Shown piece by piece: positions 16,536 through 25,937 of a stretch of DNA of 64,000 nt; the stretch's first letter is position 1; every line of letters begins with the position of its first letter. Below the pieces are notes generated by a model. That model searched no databases. It had not been told where the DNA came from and was given only the letters and a program-made list of their open reading frames with translations. A program made the position numbers and the translations under genes. This DNA comes from Chitinophagales bacterium. GTDB taxonomy: Bacteria > Bacteroidota > Bacteroidia > Chitinophagales > JADJOU01. Location: assembly GCA_016787225.1 (NCBI GenBank), contig JAEUUY010000030.1, positions 62,001 to 126,000 on the forward strand, given 5' to 3'.

Positions 16536-17342
16536 ATGAACAATATTCAAGACCACGAAATAGATTACAAAATAGTAGGCTCAGAGCTACAATATGTAGA
16601 GGTGGAGCTAGACCCTAATGAAGTCGTCATAGCCGAAGCTGGCTCATTTATGTATATGCGTGAAGGTATAGAGATGCAGACCATTTTTGGAGATGGTTCT
16701 CGACAGGCTCAGAATACAGGCGTATTAGGCAATCTACTCAATGCAGGCAAGCGACTGCTTACAGGCGAAAGCCTTTTTATGACAGCATATACCAATGTCA
16801 GCAACAAGAAATCACAGGTAGCTTTTGCTTCACCATACCCAGGAAAGATAATTCCCCTTGATTTGTATAAATTGGGAGGTAAAATTATCTGCCAAAAAGA
16901 TGCTTTTCTCTGCGCTGCTAAAGGAGTAGAGGTTGGAATCGAATTTCAACAAAAACTAGGCACAGGTCTATTCGGAGGAGAAGGATTTATCATGCAGAAA
17001 CTTATAGGCGATGGTATGGCATTTATGCATGCTGGAGGTCATGTAGAAGAGTTTCAACTACAACCCGGACAGGTGCTGAAGGTAGATACCGGTTGTATCG
17101 TAGGCTTTACCCACGGGATAAACTATGATATTCAGCGTATCAAAGGCATTCGCAATATGGTTTTTGGTGGTGAGGGTATATTTTATGCCGTATTGAGTGG
17201 TACTGGAACCGTCTGGTTACAAACTTTACCGATATCAAGACTCGCTTCCCGTATTTTCTCTTATGCACCACAGCAAGGCGGTTCTAAAGAAGAAGGCAGC
17301 ATACTTGGTGGGTTAGGGCAACTCATAGGTGGCGACAGATAG
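16536..17342 (+). CDS. AIM24 / TIGR00266 family protein
   Basis: A 268-residue protein with a repeated beta-helical AIM24 fold: EVVIAEAGSFMYM, a glycine-rich middle (GTGLFGGEGFIMQKL) and VDTGCIVGFTHGINYDIQ. The family is widespread in bacteria and is named after a mitochondrial protein; its biochemical role is unknown. It has no signal peptide or membrane segment. A non-coding gap of 112 nt follows. Confidence 0.88.
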   Translation: MNNIQDHEIDYKIVGSELQYVEVELDPNEVVIAEAGSFMYMREGIEMQTIFGDGSRQAQNTGVLGNLLNAGKRLLTGESLFMTAYTNVSNKKSQVAFASPYPGKIIPLDLYKLGGKIICQKDAFLCAAKGVEVGIEFQQKLGTGLFGGEGFIMQKLIGDGMAFMHAGGHVEEFQLQPGQVLKVDTGCIVGFTHGINYDIQRIKGIRNMVFGGEGIFYAVLSGTGTVWLQTLPISRLASRIFSYAPQQGGSKEEGSILGGLGQLIGGDR

Positions 17343-17439
17343 GTAAAATATTATCTATTGGATTGATTATTAAGCAATTTTCAAATTCTTAATAAATCTT
17401 ATAATAACGAGTTTCGAATTAGACTTAAGTTTTATTAGC

Positions 17440-17447
17440 TAATTTTG
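17440..17447 (+). promoter_or_regulatory. MFS transporter promoter -7 box (leaderless candidate)
   Basis: taattttg matches TAnnTTTG and ends 7 nt before the ATG at 17455, so transcription should start at or next to the start codon. Confidence 0.55.
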
Positions 17448-17454
17448 TAGCCTT

Positions 17455-18702
17455 ATGTCAAAAAAGGCTTGGTTAATCATTATAGTAGCAGCGCTAGGAT
17501 ATTTCGTAGATATCTATGATTTGATATTATTTGGTATTATAAAAAAGGAAAGCTTATTCGCTCTTGGATATGATGAGGTTACCTATAAGCCTTATGAGAT
17601 TTCTCTTTTTAATTTTCAAATGGGAGGAATGGTTATCGGAGGGATCATTTGGGGCATATTAGGCGATAAACGAGGACGAGTTATGGTGCTTTTCGGTTCT
17701 ATTCTCATGTATTCTATAGCCAATATTCTCAATGCTTTCGTTACGGATATTAATACATACAAGGTTTTAAGGCTACTAGCAGGAATAGGATTAGCTGGTG
17801 AACTCGGCGCGGGAGTCACTATGGTTTCTGAAACGATAGAAAAAGGCAAACGAGGGCTTGGCACCATGCTCATAGTTACTTTTGGAGCCCTAGGAGGTGT
17901 TTTTGCTACCATGGTCGGCAATACGGGTGGTTTTGTCAATAATATTTTCCATACCTCCCTTCAAAATTGGCAAATAGCCTACATAATAGGCGGAGTCATG
18001 GGATTAGGACTTCTAGTTTTGAGAACAAGTAATCTTGAAAGTTCGATGTTTGAAAAAATAAAAGAAGAAAAGTCTGTATCTAAAGGAAATTTTTGGTTGA
18101 TTCTTTCTACTACAAAGTTGCGAAACCTATATATAAGTTGTATTGCGATTGGTATTCCTATTTGGTTTATCGTCGGTGTTCTGATTCAATTGGGAGATAG
18201 ATTTGCCTTAAAAAATAGCGGCATACAAATCGAAGTACCAATTTGTATCATGTGGACCTATATTGGTCTTTCTAGCGGTGATATTGTAAGTGGTATATTG
18301 AGTCAATTATTGAAAAACAGGAAAACTGTTATTTATATTTATCTAAGCTTCGCTTTTTTTGCCAGTTGTGTCTTTATGTTCACCACGGATCAAAAGCCAA
18401 GTTTTTATTACACTATGTCGTATATTCTTGGTTTTAGCACTGGGTATTGGGCATTATTCGTTATCAATAGCGCAGAGCAATTTGGCACCAACTTACGTGC
18501 TACTACAAGCTCTACCGTTCCTAATTTTGTGCGAGGTACTGTCGTTCCTATCACCCTAATTTTCGGTCATTTTACGGCTCAGCCAGAAGCCAAAATGATT
18601 CAAATTGCTTTCTTCCTTTGTTTTATTTGCTTCCTTTTGGCGGTATTTGGCACCTCTATGATAGAGGATGGATTTGATAAGGAATTGGATTTTATACATT
18701 GA
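17455..18702 (+). CDS. MFS transporter
   Basis: A 415-residue protein with about 12 membrane segments in two halves. It has the MFS loop motif GILGDKRGR between segments 2 and 3, an acidic residue in the first segment (GYFVDIYDLILFG) and RLLAGIGLAGELGAGV, typical of the sialate/metabolite symporter (SHS/AAHS-like) branch. The substrate is unknown. No neighbouring catabolic gene gives a hint. Confidence 0.88.
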   Translation: MSKKAWLIIIVAALGYFVDIYDLILFGIIKKESLFALGYDEVTYKPYEISLFNFQMGGMVIGGIIWGILGDKRGRVMVLFGSILMYSIANILNAFVTDINTYKVLRLLAGIGLAGELGAGVTMVSETIEKGKRGLGTMLIVTFGALGGVFATMVGNTGGFVNNIFHTSLQNWQIAYIIGGVMGLGLLVLRTSNLESSMFEKIKEEKSVSKGNFWLILSTTKLRNLYISCIAIGIPIWFIVGVLIQLGDRFALKNSGIQIEVPICIMWTYIGLSSGDIVSGILSQLLKNRKTVIYIYLSFAFFASCVFMFTTDQKPSFYYTMSYILGFSTGYWALFVINSAEQFGTNLRATTSSTVPNFVRGTVVPITLIFGHFTAQPEAKMIQIAFFLCFICFLLAVFGTSMIEDGFDKELDFIH

Positions 18703-18705
18703 TTG

Positions 18706-18762
18706 GTAGGAAAGCGCCTAGAGGCGCGTTCAGCACGAACACGCTTCGAAGCGTGTTCCTAC
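18706..18762. repeat. REP-like double hairpin
   Basis: The unit is bounded by gtaggaa (18706-18712) and ttcctac (18756-18762). It contains the hairpin gcgcctagaggcgc and the perfect palindrome aacacgcttcgaagcgtgtt. It lies 4 nt after the MFS stop. The layout resembles a repetitive extragenic palindrome and could also stop transcription or protect the MFS mRNA end. Confidence 0.6.
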
Positions 18763-18818
18763 AAAATTATACTGTAACATTTCCACTAAATTTCCAACTA
18801 ACTACTAAAAACTAGGAT

Positions 18819-19328
18819 TTGACCTCCAAGGAAAAGGATTTTATAGACGCCATAGAACCTCATAAAGGCATAATATACAAGGTATCTAAAGTTTACTGCG
18901 ATGATATCAATGACCAAGAAGATTTGCGTCAAGAGATTTTGTATCAACTTTGGAGTTCGATTGATTCTTTTCGAAATCAAAGCCAGTTATCTACTTGGAT
19001 ATATCGTGTAGCCTTGAATACGGCTATTTTATTTTTTAAAAAGGGAAAAAAGGAGACGGAGAAAGTTATAGAATACAACCAATGGCAGGAAAAATATATC
19101 GATGAGGCAGACGAAACGGAAGATAAATTGAAGCTGCTCTATCAGTCATTTCAATATTTGGACAGAATAGAAAAAGCTATCATCTATATGTACCTCGAAG
19201 ATAAATCACATAATGAAATAGCAGAAACACTAGGGATATCCGCAGTCAATGCTCGAGTAAAACTACATAGAACTAAAGAAAAAATTAAGTCAATCATATT
19301 AAAAAATAAACAACATGGAGCTAGATGA
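18819..19328 (+). CDS. ECF-type RNA polymerase sigma factor
   Basis: A 169-residue protein with region 2 (YCDDINDQEDLRQEILYQLWSSIDSF, STWIYRVALNTAI) and region 4 (LGISAVNARVKLHRTKEKIK, a helix-turn-helix). No start ATG exists; TTG 18819 gives the natural N-terminus. The stop overlaps the next gene by 14 nt, and that gene encodes a membrane protein likely to hold this sigma factor inactive. Confidence 0.92.
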   Translation: MTSKEKDFIDAIEPHKGIIYKVSKVYCDDINDQEDLRQEILYQLWSSIDSFRNQSQLSTWIYRVALNTAILFFKKGKKETEKVIEYNQWQEKYIDEADETEDKLKLLYQSFQYLDRIEKAIIYMYLEDKSHNEIAETLGISAVNARVKLHRTKEKIKSIILKNKQHGAR

Positions 19329-19917
19329 TATCAAAGTTTTTTGGAAGCAAGAGTCGGCAGAAAATGAAAAATTTAAAGAAGACTTTCTTGAAAAAATGAA
19401 AACGTCCAATCCATTATCCAAGTTGAGGACTATGATGAAATGGGAGTTTATCGCTACGTGGATATTTATACTGTCCCTTATCGCAATACCAATATTAAGT
19501 CCAATAAAAAATAAATTGATACATATATTCATATACCTAGCACTAAACTTAACGGTAATGACGACGATATTTTATCATGTTTTGTTTTATAAAATTTATA
19601 GAGGTGGTATGAAGCAAGCAACGAATTCGTTCATGCACTTAGTTGAGTTTATAGCTGAGTATAGAGTCGCTTTAAACTTATATCGCTGTTATAATTATAC
19701 ACTCGTTGTGTTTCTAGTTCCAGCGGTTTTACTCTATAGATTTAAATTTAATTTTGACTATATCGAAACTATAACTACTCCCTTGCTCTGGTTAATAATT
19801 TTTTTTACTTCCATAGCCATTATTCTAGTCGTTATTTTCTGTGAAATATGGATAAAATACTTCTATGGTAAATATCTCAAGGAGCTAGAGTATATCAAAT
19901 CACAATTCTACTCATAG
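19315..19917 (+). CDS. Four-segment membrane protein, probable partner/anti-sigma of the ECF factor
   Basis: A 200-residue protein with an acidic cytoplasmic N-terminus (ELDDIKVFWKQESAENEKFKED, about 45 residues) and four hydrophobic segments, two near 46-90 and two near 128-185. The N-terminal DxxKxxWxQ pattern is common in Bacteroidota membrane proteins encoded after ECF sigma genes. The coupling by overlap and the membrane location support an anti-sigma role, but no conserved anti-sigma domain is recognised. Confidence 0.7.
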   Translation: MELDDIKVFWKQESAENEKFKEDFLEKMKTSNPLSKLRTMMKWEFIATWIFILSLIAIPILSPIKNKLIHIFIYLALNLTVMTTIFYHVLFYKIYRGGMKQATNSFMHLVEFIAEYRVALNLYRCYNYTLVVFLVPAVLLYRFKFNFDYIETITTPLLWLIIFFTSIAIILVVIFCEIWIKYFYGKYLKELEYIKSQFYS

Positions 19918-19985
19918 TCAACTAAGTGAATTCATCGCTCCTAGTTCATGGGAACTTAGTATTTTTACCCAAAAAAAAATAGCTT

Positions 19986-21032
19986 ATGAGTTATTGGAAG
20001 ATTTTGGGATTCTTATTGTTGATTCCTTTGAGCTACGTTATAGGTTGCATTGTATATGCTAAGTTGACCTATTACGACCCACCTTTAGTGGAGGTATTAT
20101 ACGCTAATGATGCAGCACCTCAATTAGAACAAGATTCATTCTCAGCTCTGATATGGAATATCGGCTATGCAGGTCTTGGTGCGGAATCAGACTTTTTCTA
20201 TGATGGAGGTAAAATGATGAATCCAGATGAGAAAGTAGTCAATAATTATTTCGATGGAATAGTCAATAATTTGGGAGATACCACGATAGATTTTGTCATG
20301 CTACAAGAAGTAGATTCGCACTCCAAGCGCAGTTATTATCTAGACCAAGTTTCCTTTCTAAAAGCCCAGACACACCAGTCAAATCCTTTTGCCCACTTCG
20401 CATTTAACTATAAAGTAAATTATATTCCTCAGCCATGGACCGAGCCTATGGGGAAAGTCAATAGTGGACTATTATCTTTGTCAAAATTTGAACCATACAA
20501 AGTAGAACGCCATCAATTACCCGGTCATTTTGGTTTTCCAAAGCAGCTGTTTTTTCTTAGAAGATGCTTGCTCATTCAGTATTTTAATTTAGTAAACGGA
20601 AAGGATTTGGTCGTCATCAATGTGCACAATAGCGCCTATGATGACTCTGGAAAATTGAAAAAAGAGGAGATGAAATATTTAAAAGGTTTGTTAGACGCTG
20701 AGGATGCCAAAGGAAACTATATTATCTGCGGAGGTGACTGGAATCAATGCCCACCAGATTTTAAGTATAATACGTTGGCTGCGGGCAAGGAAGGAGACTA
20801 TTTTCAAACCAATGTAGCGCCTCTGACAAATGGTGGTCAATGGATCTATGATAGCATGACTGCAACCAACAGAAAAAATGACAAGCCATATCACCCTGAG
20901 AAGACCTTTGTAACTGTCATTGACTTTTTCTGGATATCAAAGAATATAGAATCAAACTTCTGCAAAGGTCTAGACCTAGGATTTAAATATTCAGATCATC
21001 AACCTGTGAAAATTAATTTTAAATTGAAATAA
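19986..21032 (+). CDS. Membrane-anchored endonuclease/exonuclease/phosphatase-fold protein
   Basis: One N-terminal membrane segment (WKILGFLLLIPLSYVIGCIV) anchors an EEP-fold domain with LIWNIGYAGLG, the catalytic Glu in MLQEVDSHSKRS, VINVHNSAYD, CGGDWNQCP and a closing FKYSDHQPVKINF. The fold hydrolyses phosphoester bonds; the target is unknown. A second EEP protein is at 14320, but the two differ in anchoring and are not close relatives. Confidence 0.85.
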   Translation: MSYWKILGFLLLIPLSYVIGCIVYAKLTYYDPPLVEVLYANDAAPQLEQDSFSALIWNIGYAGLGAESDFFYDGGKMMNPDEKVVNNYFDGIVNNLGDTTIDFVMLQEVDSHSKRSYYLDQVSFLKAQTHQSNPFAHFAFNYKVNYIPQPWTEPMGKVNSGLLSLSKFEPYKVERHQLPGHFGFPKQLFFLRRCLLIQYFNLVNGKDLVVINVHNSAYDDSGKLKKEEMKYLKGLLDAEDAKGNYIICGGDWNQCPPDFKYNTLAAGKEGDYFQTNVAPLTNGGQWIYDSMTATNRKNDKPYHPEKTFVTVIDFFWISKNIESNFCKGLDLGFKYSDHQPVKINFKLK

Positions 21033-21103
21033 TTTTGTTAAAAAGTCAAAAGGAAATCTAGTTTTTTCTTTGTGCCTTCGTGGCATAAAACAACCCTATA
21101 CAA

Positions 21104-22135
21104 ATGACCACTACATCACGAACAGAAATAAGCCAATTGGGCGAATTTGGATTGATACAACACCTTTCCAAAGGGAATAAAACCACGAAGGACACCATTA
21201 AATCTATTGGGGATGACTGTGCCGTAATTCAAAATAATGGATTAAAAACCCTCATAACCACAGATTTTTTGGTAGAAGACATTCACTTCGATATGAGCTA
21301 TACTCCACTAAAACATCTTGGGTATAAAGCAGTCGTAGTTAACGTCTCAGATATCTATGCTATGAATGGAAAACCTAAGCATATCACTGTGAGTATTGCA
21401 GTTTCGAACCGCTATTCGGTAGAGGCTCTAGAAGAGCTTTATGCAGGAATTTACCTCGCTTGCGATCATTATGGGATAGATGTGATAGGTGGAGATACTA
21501 CTAGCTCATTGAAAGGTCTTGTGATATCTATCACGGCAATAGGCGAAGCAGAAGAAAGTAAAATCGTCTATCGAAATGGAGCAAAAGTCGGTGACCTCAT
21601 CTGCGTTACAGGTAATCTAGGGGCGGCTTATCTAGGCTTGCAAATATTGATGCGAGAAAAACAAGTCTATCTCGAAGACCCCAATATGAAACCAGAGATT
21701 AATGAATCCAACTCGTATTTAATTCAGCGAATACTCAAGCCCGAAGCTAAGAAAAAAGTCATAGAATTTCTCAATGCAGAAAATATACTTCCTCATTCAA
21801 TGATAGATATTAGCGACGGTCTAAGCAGTGAATTGATGCATATTTGCAGTCAATCTAAGGTGGGATGTATCATAGAAGAAAAATCTATTCCTATAGATCA
21901 AACCGCCTATGAACAGGCTATGCAGTTCAATATGGACCCTACCTTGTGCGCTCTCAGTGGAGGTGAAGATTATGAATTATTATTTACAATTGACCCTAAA
22001 GACAGAGATGTTATTGAAAAAAATGAAGGCATTTCTATCATAGGTGAGATCACGGATACTAGTCAAGGCATGAAACTTCAAACCCGTGGAGGAAGCCTTT
22101 ATGACTTGAAAGCACAGGGTTGGGTGAGTTTTTAA
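21104..22135 (+). CDS. thiL: Thiamine-monophosphate kinase
   Basis: A 343-residue ATP-dependent kinase forming thiamine diphosphate. Visible motifs are SIGDDCAVI, TTDFLVEDIHFDMSYTP with the Mg-binding aspartates, VNVSDIYAMNGKP, DVIGGDTTSS, DISDGLSSELMHI and LSGGEDYELLFT. The length and motif order match ThiL. A dispersed repeat-like ctttgtgccttcgtggca ends 18 nt before the start. No other thi genes are close. Confidence 0.95.
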   Translation: MTTTSRTEISQLGEFGLIQHLSKGNKTTKDTIKSIGDDCAVIQNNGLKTLITTDFLVEDIHFDMSYTPLKHLGYKAVVVNVSDIYAMNGKPKHITVSIAVSNRYSVEALEELYAGIYLACDHYGIDVIGGDTTSSLKGLVISITAIGEAEESKIVYRNGAKVGDLICVTGNLGAAYLGLQILMREKQVYLEDPNMKPEINESNSYLIQRILKPEAKKKVIEFLNAENILPHSMIDISDGLSSELMHICSQSKVGCIIEEKSIPIDQTAYEQAMQFNMDPTLCALSGGEDYELLFTIDPKDRDVIEKNEGISIIGEITDTSQGMKLQTRGGSLYDLKAQGWVSF

Positions 22136-22157
22136 ATGTCTAAAACCATTTATTTAT

Positions 22158-22165
22158 TACATTTG
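22158..22165 (+). promoter_or_regulatory. Putative -7 box before outer-membrane protein and aminopeptidase
   Basis: tacatttg matches TAnnTTTG, 33 nt before the ATG at 22199. Confidence 0.5.
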
Positions 22166-22198
22166 TTACACTTAAAAGTCTAAAAAAAGTCAATACAT

Positions 22199-22813
22199 AT
22201 GTGGTTTATGAAAGCAAATTTAATTTTAACATTATTATTTTTAGCTTTAAGCTTCAATTCTATATCTCAAAATAGTGACTCAGCAGAATCAAGATACAGC
22301 CTAGGTTTGAAGACTGGATTACAAAGAACAACTTATAAGTTCACCGCAGATACTTCTCTAAATCCAATGGAATCTAGCAGTCAAATATTTGGAATAGAAT
22401 ACCAGCGATTATTAGGCAAAAGTTCTGCATTAGTAATTGAATTCAATTATGCTTCGGTTGAAATGATTGATCCCAAAAATCCAAGAGATATAACCTATTC
22501 TTATTCTCAATTTGATTTGCCAGTCACTTTAAGACTAAGATCTCAAGGTAATTTGAAGTTGATTGGTGATTTAGGTATAGGTTTGTGTTTACTGAATAGA
22601 AATGGAATAGGTTATAATTTGAACATTGCAAAATATATTAGTGATGCTAAAATTACATATCATATAGGTGCTGGGTTTGAATCCAATTTAACAAAAATGG
22701 CTGCTATTTCAATAATTGGTAGATACCAAAATATTGGTAGTAAAGTCGATATTAACAATTTTAATGCGCAACTTGGATTGAAGTTGTATATGCCTTCATA
22801 TAATAATAAGTAA
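22199..22813 (+). CDS. Outer-membrane beta-barrel protein
   Basis: A signal peptide (ANLILTLLFLALSFNSISQ) is followed by about 180 residues of alternating amphipathic strands (YSLGLKTGLQRTTYKF, FGIEYQRLLGKSSALVIEFNYASVEM, GDLGIGLCLL, YHIGAGFESNL), as in small porin-like barrels of the OmpW or PorT type. The stop is 1 nt before the aminopeptidase start, so they are one operon. Confidence 0.75.
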   Translation: MWFMKANLILTLLFLALSFNSISQNSDSAESRYSLGLKTGLQRTTYKFTADTSLNPMESSSQIFGIEYQRLLGKSSALVIEFNYASVEMIDPKNPRDITYSYSQFDLPVTLRLRSQGNLKLIGDLGIGLCLLNRNGIGYNLNIAKYISDAKITYHIGAGFESNLTKMAAISIIGRYQNIGSKVDINNFNAQLGLKLYMPSYNNK

Positions 22814-22814
22814 A

Positions 22815-25226
22815 ATGAAATTTAAATCAATAGCAATTGCTATCTTTTTGGTAGCGCAATTATCCGCTCAAGAACCCACGTGCTATCACTACGACCAAGG
22901 GACTACACGTGAGAAAAATATTAAGCCCTATGACCTTGTCTTAGAGGTTCGATTAAAAGAAAAAGAGGGAAAGGTAGAGGGAAAAGCGAATTATAAGTTT
23001 GTCTATTTGCGAAAAGAAATCGATAGTTTTTTCTTTGATGCCATCAAATTTAGCGTCAATAGCATTACCATCAATAATGAAAAAGTCCAATTCAGAGCTG
23101 ATAGTGCAGGAATAACCGTTTTTCTTCCTAAAAATAGACCTGACACCAATTCAATGGTTATTGATTATTACTGCCATCCGCTTCGCGGCATTTATTTTCT
23201 GAACTGGAATAATCCCAATACCAAAGCTTATCGGCAGATATGGACTCAAGGGCAGGGTATAGACAATCGACATTGGATTCCTGGTTTTGACGATGTAGCC
23301 AACCTTCTTCGCATGACCACCAAAGTCACCTTCAATGATCAATATCCTGTAGTATCTAATGGCAATTTAATATCTACTACACAGAATTCTGATAAAACAA
23401 AAACTTGGACCTACAAGCTAGATCACCCACATGCGCTCTATCTCACCATGATAGCAGCCGGAGACTATAAATTTAAAAATCAAAAATCAAAAGGTGGCAT
23501 TACCCTAGAACAATATTATTATCACGATAAGCCAGAATATTTCGAGCCCACCTATCAGCACAGTGAAGTGATGATGGACTGGTTTGAAGATGAAATCAAA
23601 GTGCGCTATCCATGGGGAAAGATTTATAGAAATGTGCCTACGCAAGATTTTCTCTATGGTGCTATGGAAAATACCTCATCGACTATATTTGCAGATTATA
23701 TGCACCAAGACTGGCGTGGGCAGCAGGAGCGAGGATATTTGGCAGTTAATGCGCACGAACTAGCACATCAGTGGTTTGGTGATCTTATCACAGAACGAAG
23801 CACTCCGCATCATTGGTTACACGAAAGTTATGCCACCCATTACTCTAAAAAATTCCTTCATTTCCTCAAGGGAGAAGATATGTTTGACTGGATTCGAAAA
23901 GGAGAATTAGAAGCTTCTTTCGGAGCGGGAAGGTCTAATTCACTGCCTGTAGCTCATACCGCTTCGGGTTCATCGAGACATTATCCTAAGGGCAGTTTTG
24001 TGCTCGATATGCTCCGCAATGAATTAGGGAATGAGAATTATAGAAAATCCATTGCACTTTATTTAAATAGATTTTATCATCAGAACGTAGAGACGAATGA
24101 CTTAGTAGCTTCTATATATGAAGCTACAGGACGCAATGTCAAATGGTTTTTTGATCAGTGGATTCATAGAGGCGGCGAGCCTGTTATTTCCTTTAAATAT
24201 ACGGTGAATGGTAAAGAATTAATCGCAACCACCCAGCAAATTCATTTAACAGATGCCACGGTGAGCCATTTCAGACTTCCTATGACTGTTTCCATTTATT
24301 ATAAAAATGGTACGATTCAATATGCTAAAACGACTTTGAAAAATAACATGGATACTTTCAAAATTCCACTAGAGCAAAATGCGGCAGTGACAATGGTTTT
24401 ATTAGATGAGAATATGGAATTTCTGAGAAAAGTTAGTTATGATTATGATGACAATAGCTTGAAAAAAATCGCACTAGAAAGCACTAAGACCTTTGGTAGA
24501 TTGGAGGCAATAGAAAAATTGCGCACTGCCGAATGGAAAGATAAGAGCAAAACCTATGTTGATGTTTACCACAAAGAAAAATCGAGTTTAATAAAAAATG
24601 AAATCTTAGATCAAACAGCGAAAAGTAGTGGAGATGAAAGTGCAAATGACCTACTGACGCATGGACTCACAGATCCGCATGTGCAGGTAAGAAGAACCGC
24701 TATTCGCTCTGTAAATTATAAAGATGAGTTGATTAAAAATTTATTGATCGATAGACTGAATGACTCCTCTTATGTCAATATAGAAATAGCTGTTCAGAAA
24801 TTGATAGAACTCTATCCAGCAGAGAAATTAACTTGGTTAAAGAAAATAGAAGGTCAATCAGGAATCATGAACAATCTCACTTATCTTTACCATTCTACCA
24901 TAGTAGCAGACAGTACACTTAAGACTCTGCACCCTGCCTCTATCGAGAAACTCAAATTCCTAGCCTCTGAGAGTAACGAATTTCGCTCGCGAGTGCCTGC
25001 CATTACTTTCCTTATGGAAAAGGAAATTATGGATATTAGTATAGCCAAATCTATGATACAAGGTGCATTTTATTTTCACCCTGGCATCAAAGGAAATAGT
25101 ATAGAATTCTTGAAAAAAATCAAGGAAAAGCAACCGCAAATATTTGAAGAGGCAATTCAAGATTATCCGTTCGCCGAGCCAAATTATACGCTTACAAAAC
25201 TTCAAGGCTTCCTAGGTGAAAAATAA
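22815..25226 (+). CDS. M1 family zinc aminopeptidase, secreted
   Basis: An 803-residue exported peptidase (signal peptide through LSAQ, residue 19). The M1 hallmarks are GAMEN at 282-286, HELAHQW at 314-320 with the zinc-binding histidines, and E337 in HESYATHY as the third ligand. A C-terminal helical HEAT-like region follows (LTHGLTDPHVQVRRTAIRSV). It trims N-terminal residues from peptides in the periplasm or outside. It ends without a T9SS sorting domain. Confidence 0.93.
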   Translation: MKFKSIAIAIFLVAQLSAQEPTCYHYDQGTTREKNIKPYDLVLEVRLKEKEGKVEGKANYKFVYLRKEIDSFFFDAIKFSVNSITINNEKVQFRADSAGITVFLPKNRPDTNSMVIDYYCHPLRGIYFLNWNNPNTKAYRQIWTQGQGIDNRHWIPGFDDVANLLRMTTKVTFNDQYPVVSNGNLISTTQNSDKTKTWTYKLDHPHALYLTMIAAGDYKFKNQKSKGGITLEQYYYHDKPEYFEPTYQHSEVMMDWFEDEIKVRYPWGKIYRNVPTQDFLYGAMENTSSTIFADYMHQDWRGQQERGYLAVNAHELAHQWFGDLITERSTPHHWLHESYATHYSKKFLHFLKGEDMFDWIRKGELEASFGAGRSNSLPVAHTASGSSRHYPKGSFVLDMLRNELGNENYRKSIALYLNRFYHQNVETNDLVASIYEATGRNVKWFFDQWIHRGGEPVISFKYTVNGKELIATTQQIHLTDATVSHFRLPMTVSIYYKNGTIQYAKTTLKNNMDTFKIPLEQNAAVTMVLLDENMEFLRKVSYDYDDNSLKKIALESTKTFGRLEAIEKLRTAEWKDKSKTYVDVYHKEKSSLIKNEILDQTAKSSGDESANDLLTHGLTDPHVQVRRTAIRSVNYKDELIKNLLIDRLNDSSYVNIEIAVQKLIELYPAEKLTWLKKIEGQSGIMNNLTYLYHSTIVADSTLKTLHPASIEKLKFLASESNEFRSRVPAITFLMEKEIMDISIAKSMIQGAFYFHPGIKGNSIEFLKKIKEKQPQIFEEAIQDYPFAEPNYTLTKLQGFLGEK

Positions 25227-25241
25227 ATAAGATTACTATCC

Positions 25242-25688
25242 ATGATACCTCAGCTGGCTCCCTTTAATTTTCATACAACCATTCAGCTTCGTTGGAAAGA
25301 CATTGATCAGTTTGGGCATGTCAATAATGCAGTGTATCTCACCTATTTTGAGACGGCTCGATACTACTATTGTCGCGATGTGAATCAGTGGGATTGGGCT
25401 ATAGACCAATTCATAATAGCCAATGTCAAAGTAGATTATCTACGACCCCTTTTCTATCCAGGTGATATTAAAGTTTATCTTCGAACCACCAATGTAGGAG
25501 AAAAAAGTTTTGAGTTCCATTATGCCATCACCTTTGAGCGCAATGGTATTGAAAAATTGGCGGCTACAGGTCAGACCACACAAGTATTTTACGATTTGAA
25601 AAATCAGAGGACCATTCCCATACCTGAGCGCATCGTTCAACAATGGGAAGCATTCGAGAAGAAAGATTATTTTGCTTGTAAAAAATAA
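25242..25688 (+). CDS. Acyl-CoA thioesterase, 4-HBT hotdog family
   Basis: A 148-residue hotdog-fold protein with RWKDIDQFGHVNNAVYLTYFETAR, where the Asp and the VNN/Tyr region mark the 4-hydroxybenzoyl-CoA thioesterase/YbgC subfamily. It hydrolyses acyl-CoA thioesters; the substrate is not inferable. It starts 15 nt after the peptidase gene. Confidence 0.9.
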   Translation: MIPQLAPFNFHTTIQLRWKDIDQFGHVNNAVYLTYFETARYYYCRDVNQWDWAIDQFIIANVKVDYLRPLFYPGDIKVYLRTTNVGEKSFEFHYAITFERNGIEKLAATGQTTQVFYDLKNQRTIPIPERIVQQWEAFEKKDYFACKK

Positions 25689-25700
25689 TTAGTTTTTTTG

Positions 25701-25708
25701 TAAATTTG
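25701..25708 (+). promoter_or_regulatory. Promoter -7 box of PIN toxin-antitoxin operon
   Basis: taaatttg matches TAnnTTTG, with a TTG (25676-25678) 22 nt upstream; the box lies 16 nt before ATG 25725. The motif overlaps the end of the thioesterase operon, so the TA pair probably has its own promoter. Confidence 0.6.
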
Positions 25709-25724
25709 CAGTAACTTGAAGAAT

Positions 25725-25937
25725 ATGAGTACGGTCAATGAACTTACTAAATTAAATGATGTTCAGCTTATGCTATTAAAGATGTTTAATAGACCGCTAA
25801 GGGAACAGCATATTATTGATATTCGAAAGTTACTTTTAGATTACTATGATAAAATGATTTTAGAAGAGGTAGATAGGGTAATTATAGAAAAAGGAATTAC
25901 AGATAAAGATTACGAAGAATTCCTGGAAAAAACATGA
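25725..25937 (+). CDS. Putative antitoxin of the PIN toxin
   Basis: A 70-residue acidic helical protein (LNDVQLMLLKMFNRPLREQHIIDIRKLLLDYYDKMI, then DKDYEEFLEKT) just upstream of a PIN gene, overlapping it by 4 nt (ATGA). The pattern is common for small partners of PIN toxins in Bacteroidota. An upstream TTG at 25716 is in frame, but ATG 25725 is preferred. No DNA-binding motif is clear. Confidence 0.7.
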   Translation: MSTVNELTKLNDVQLMLLKMFNRPLREQHIIDIRKLLLDYYDKMILEEVDRVIIEKGITDKDYEEFLEKT

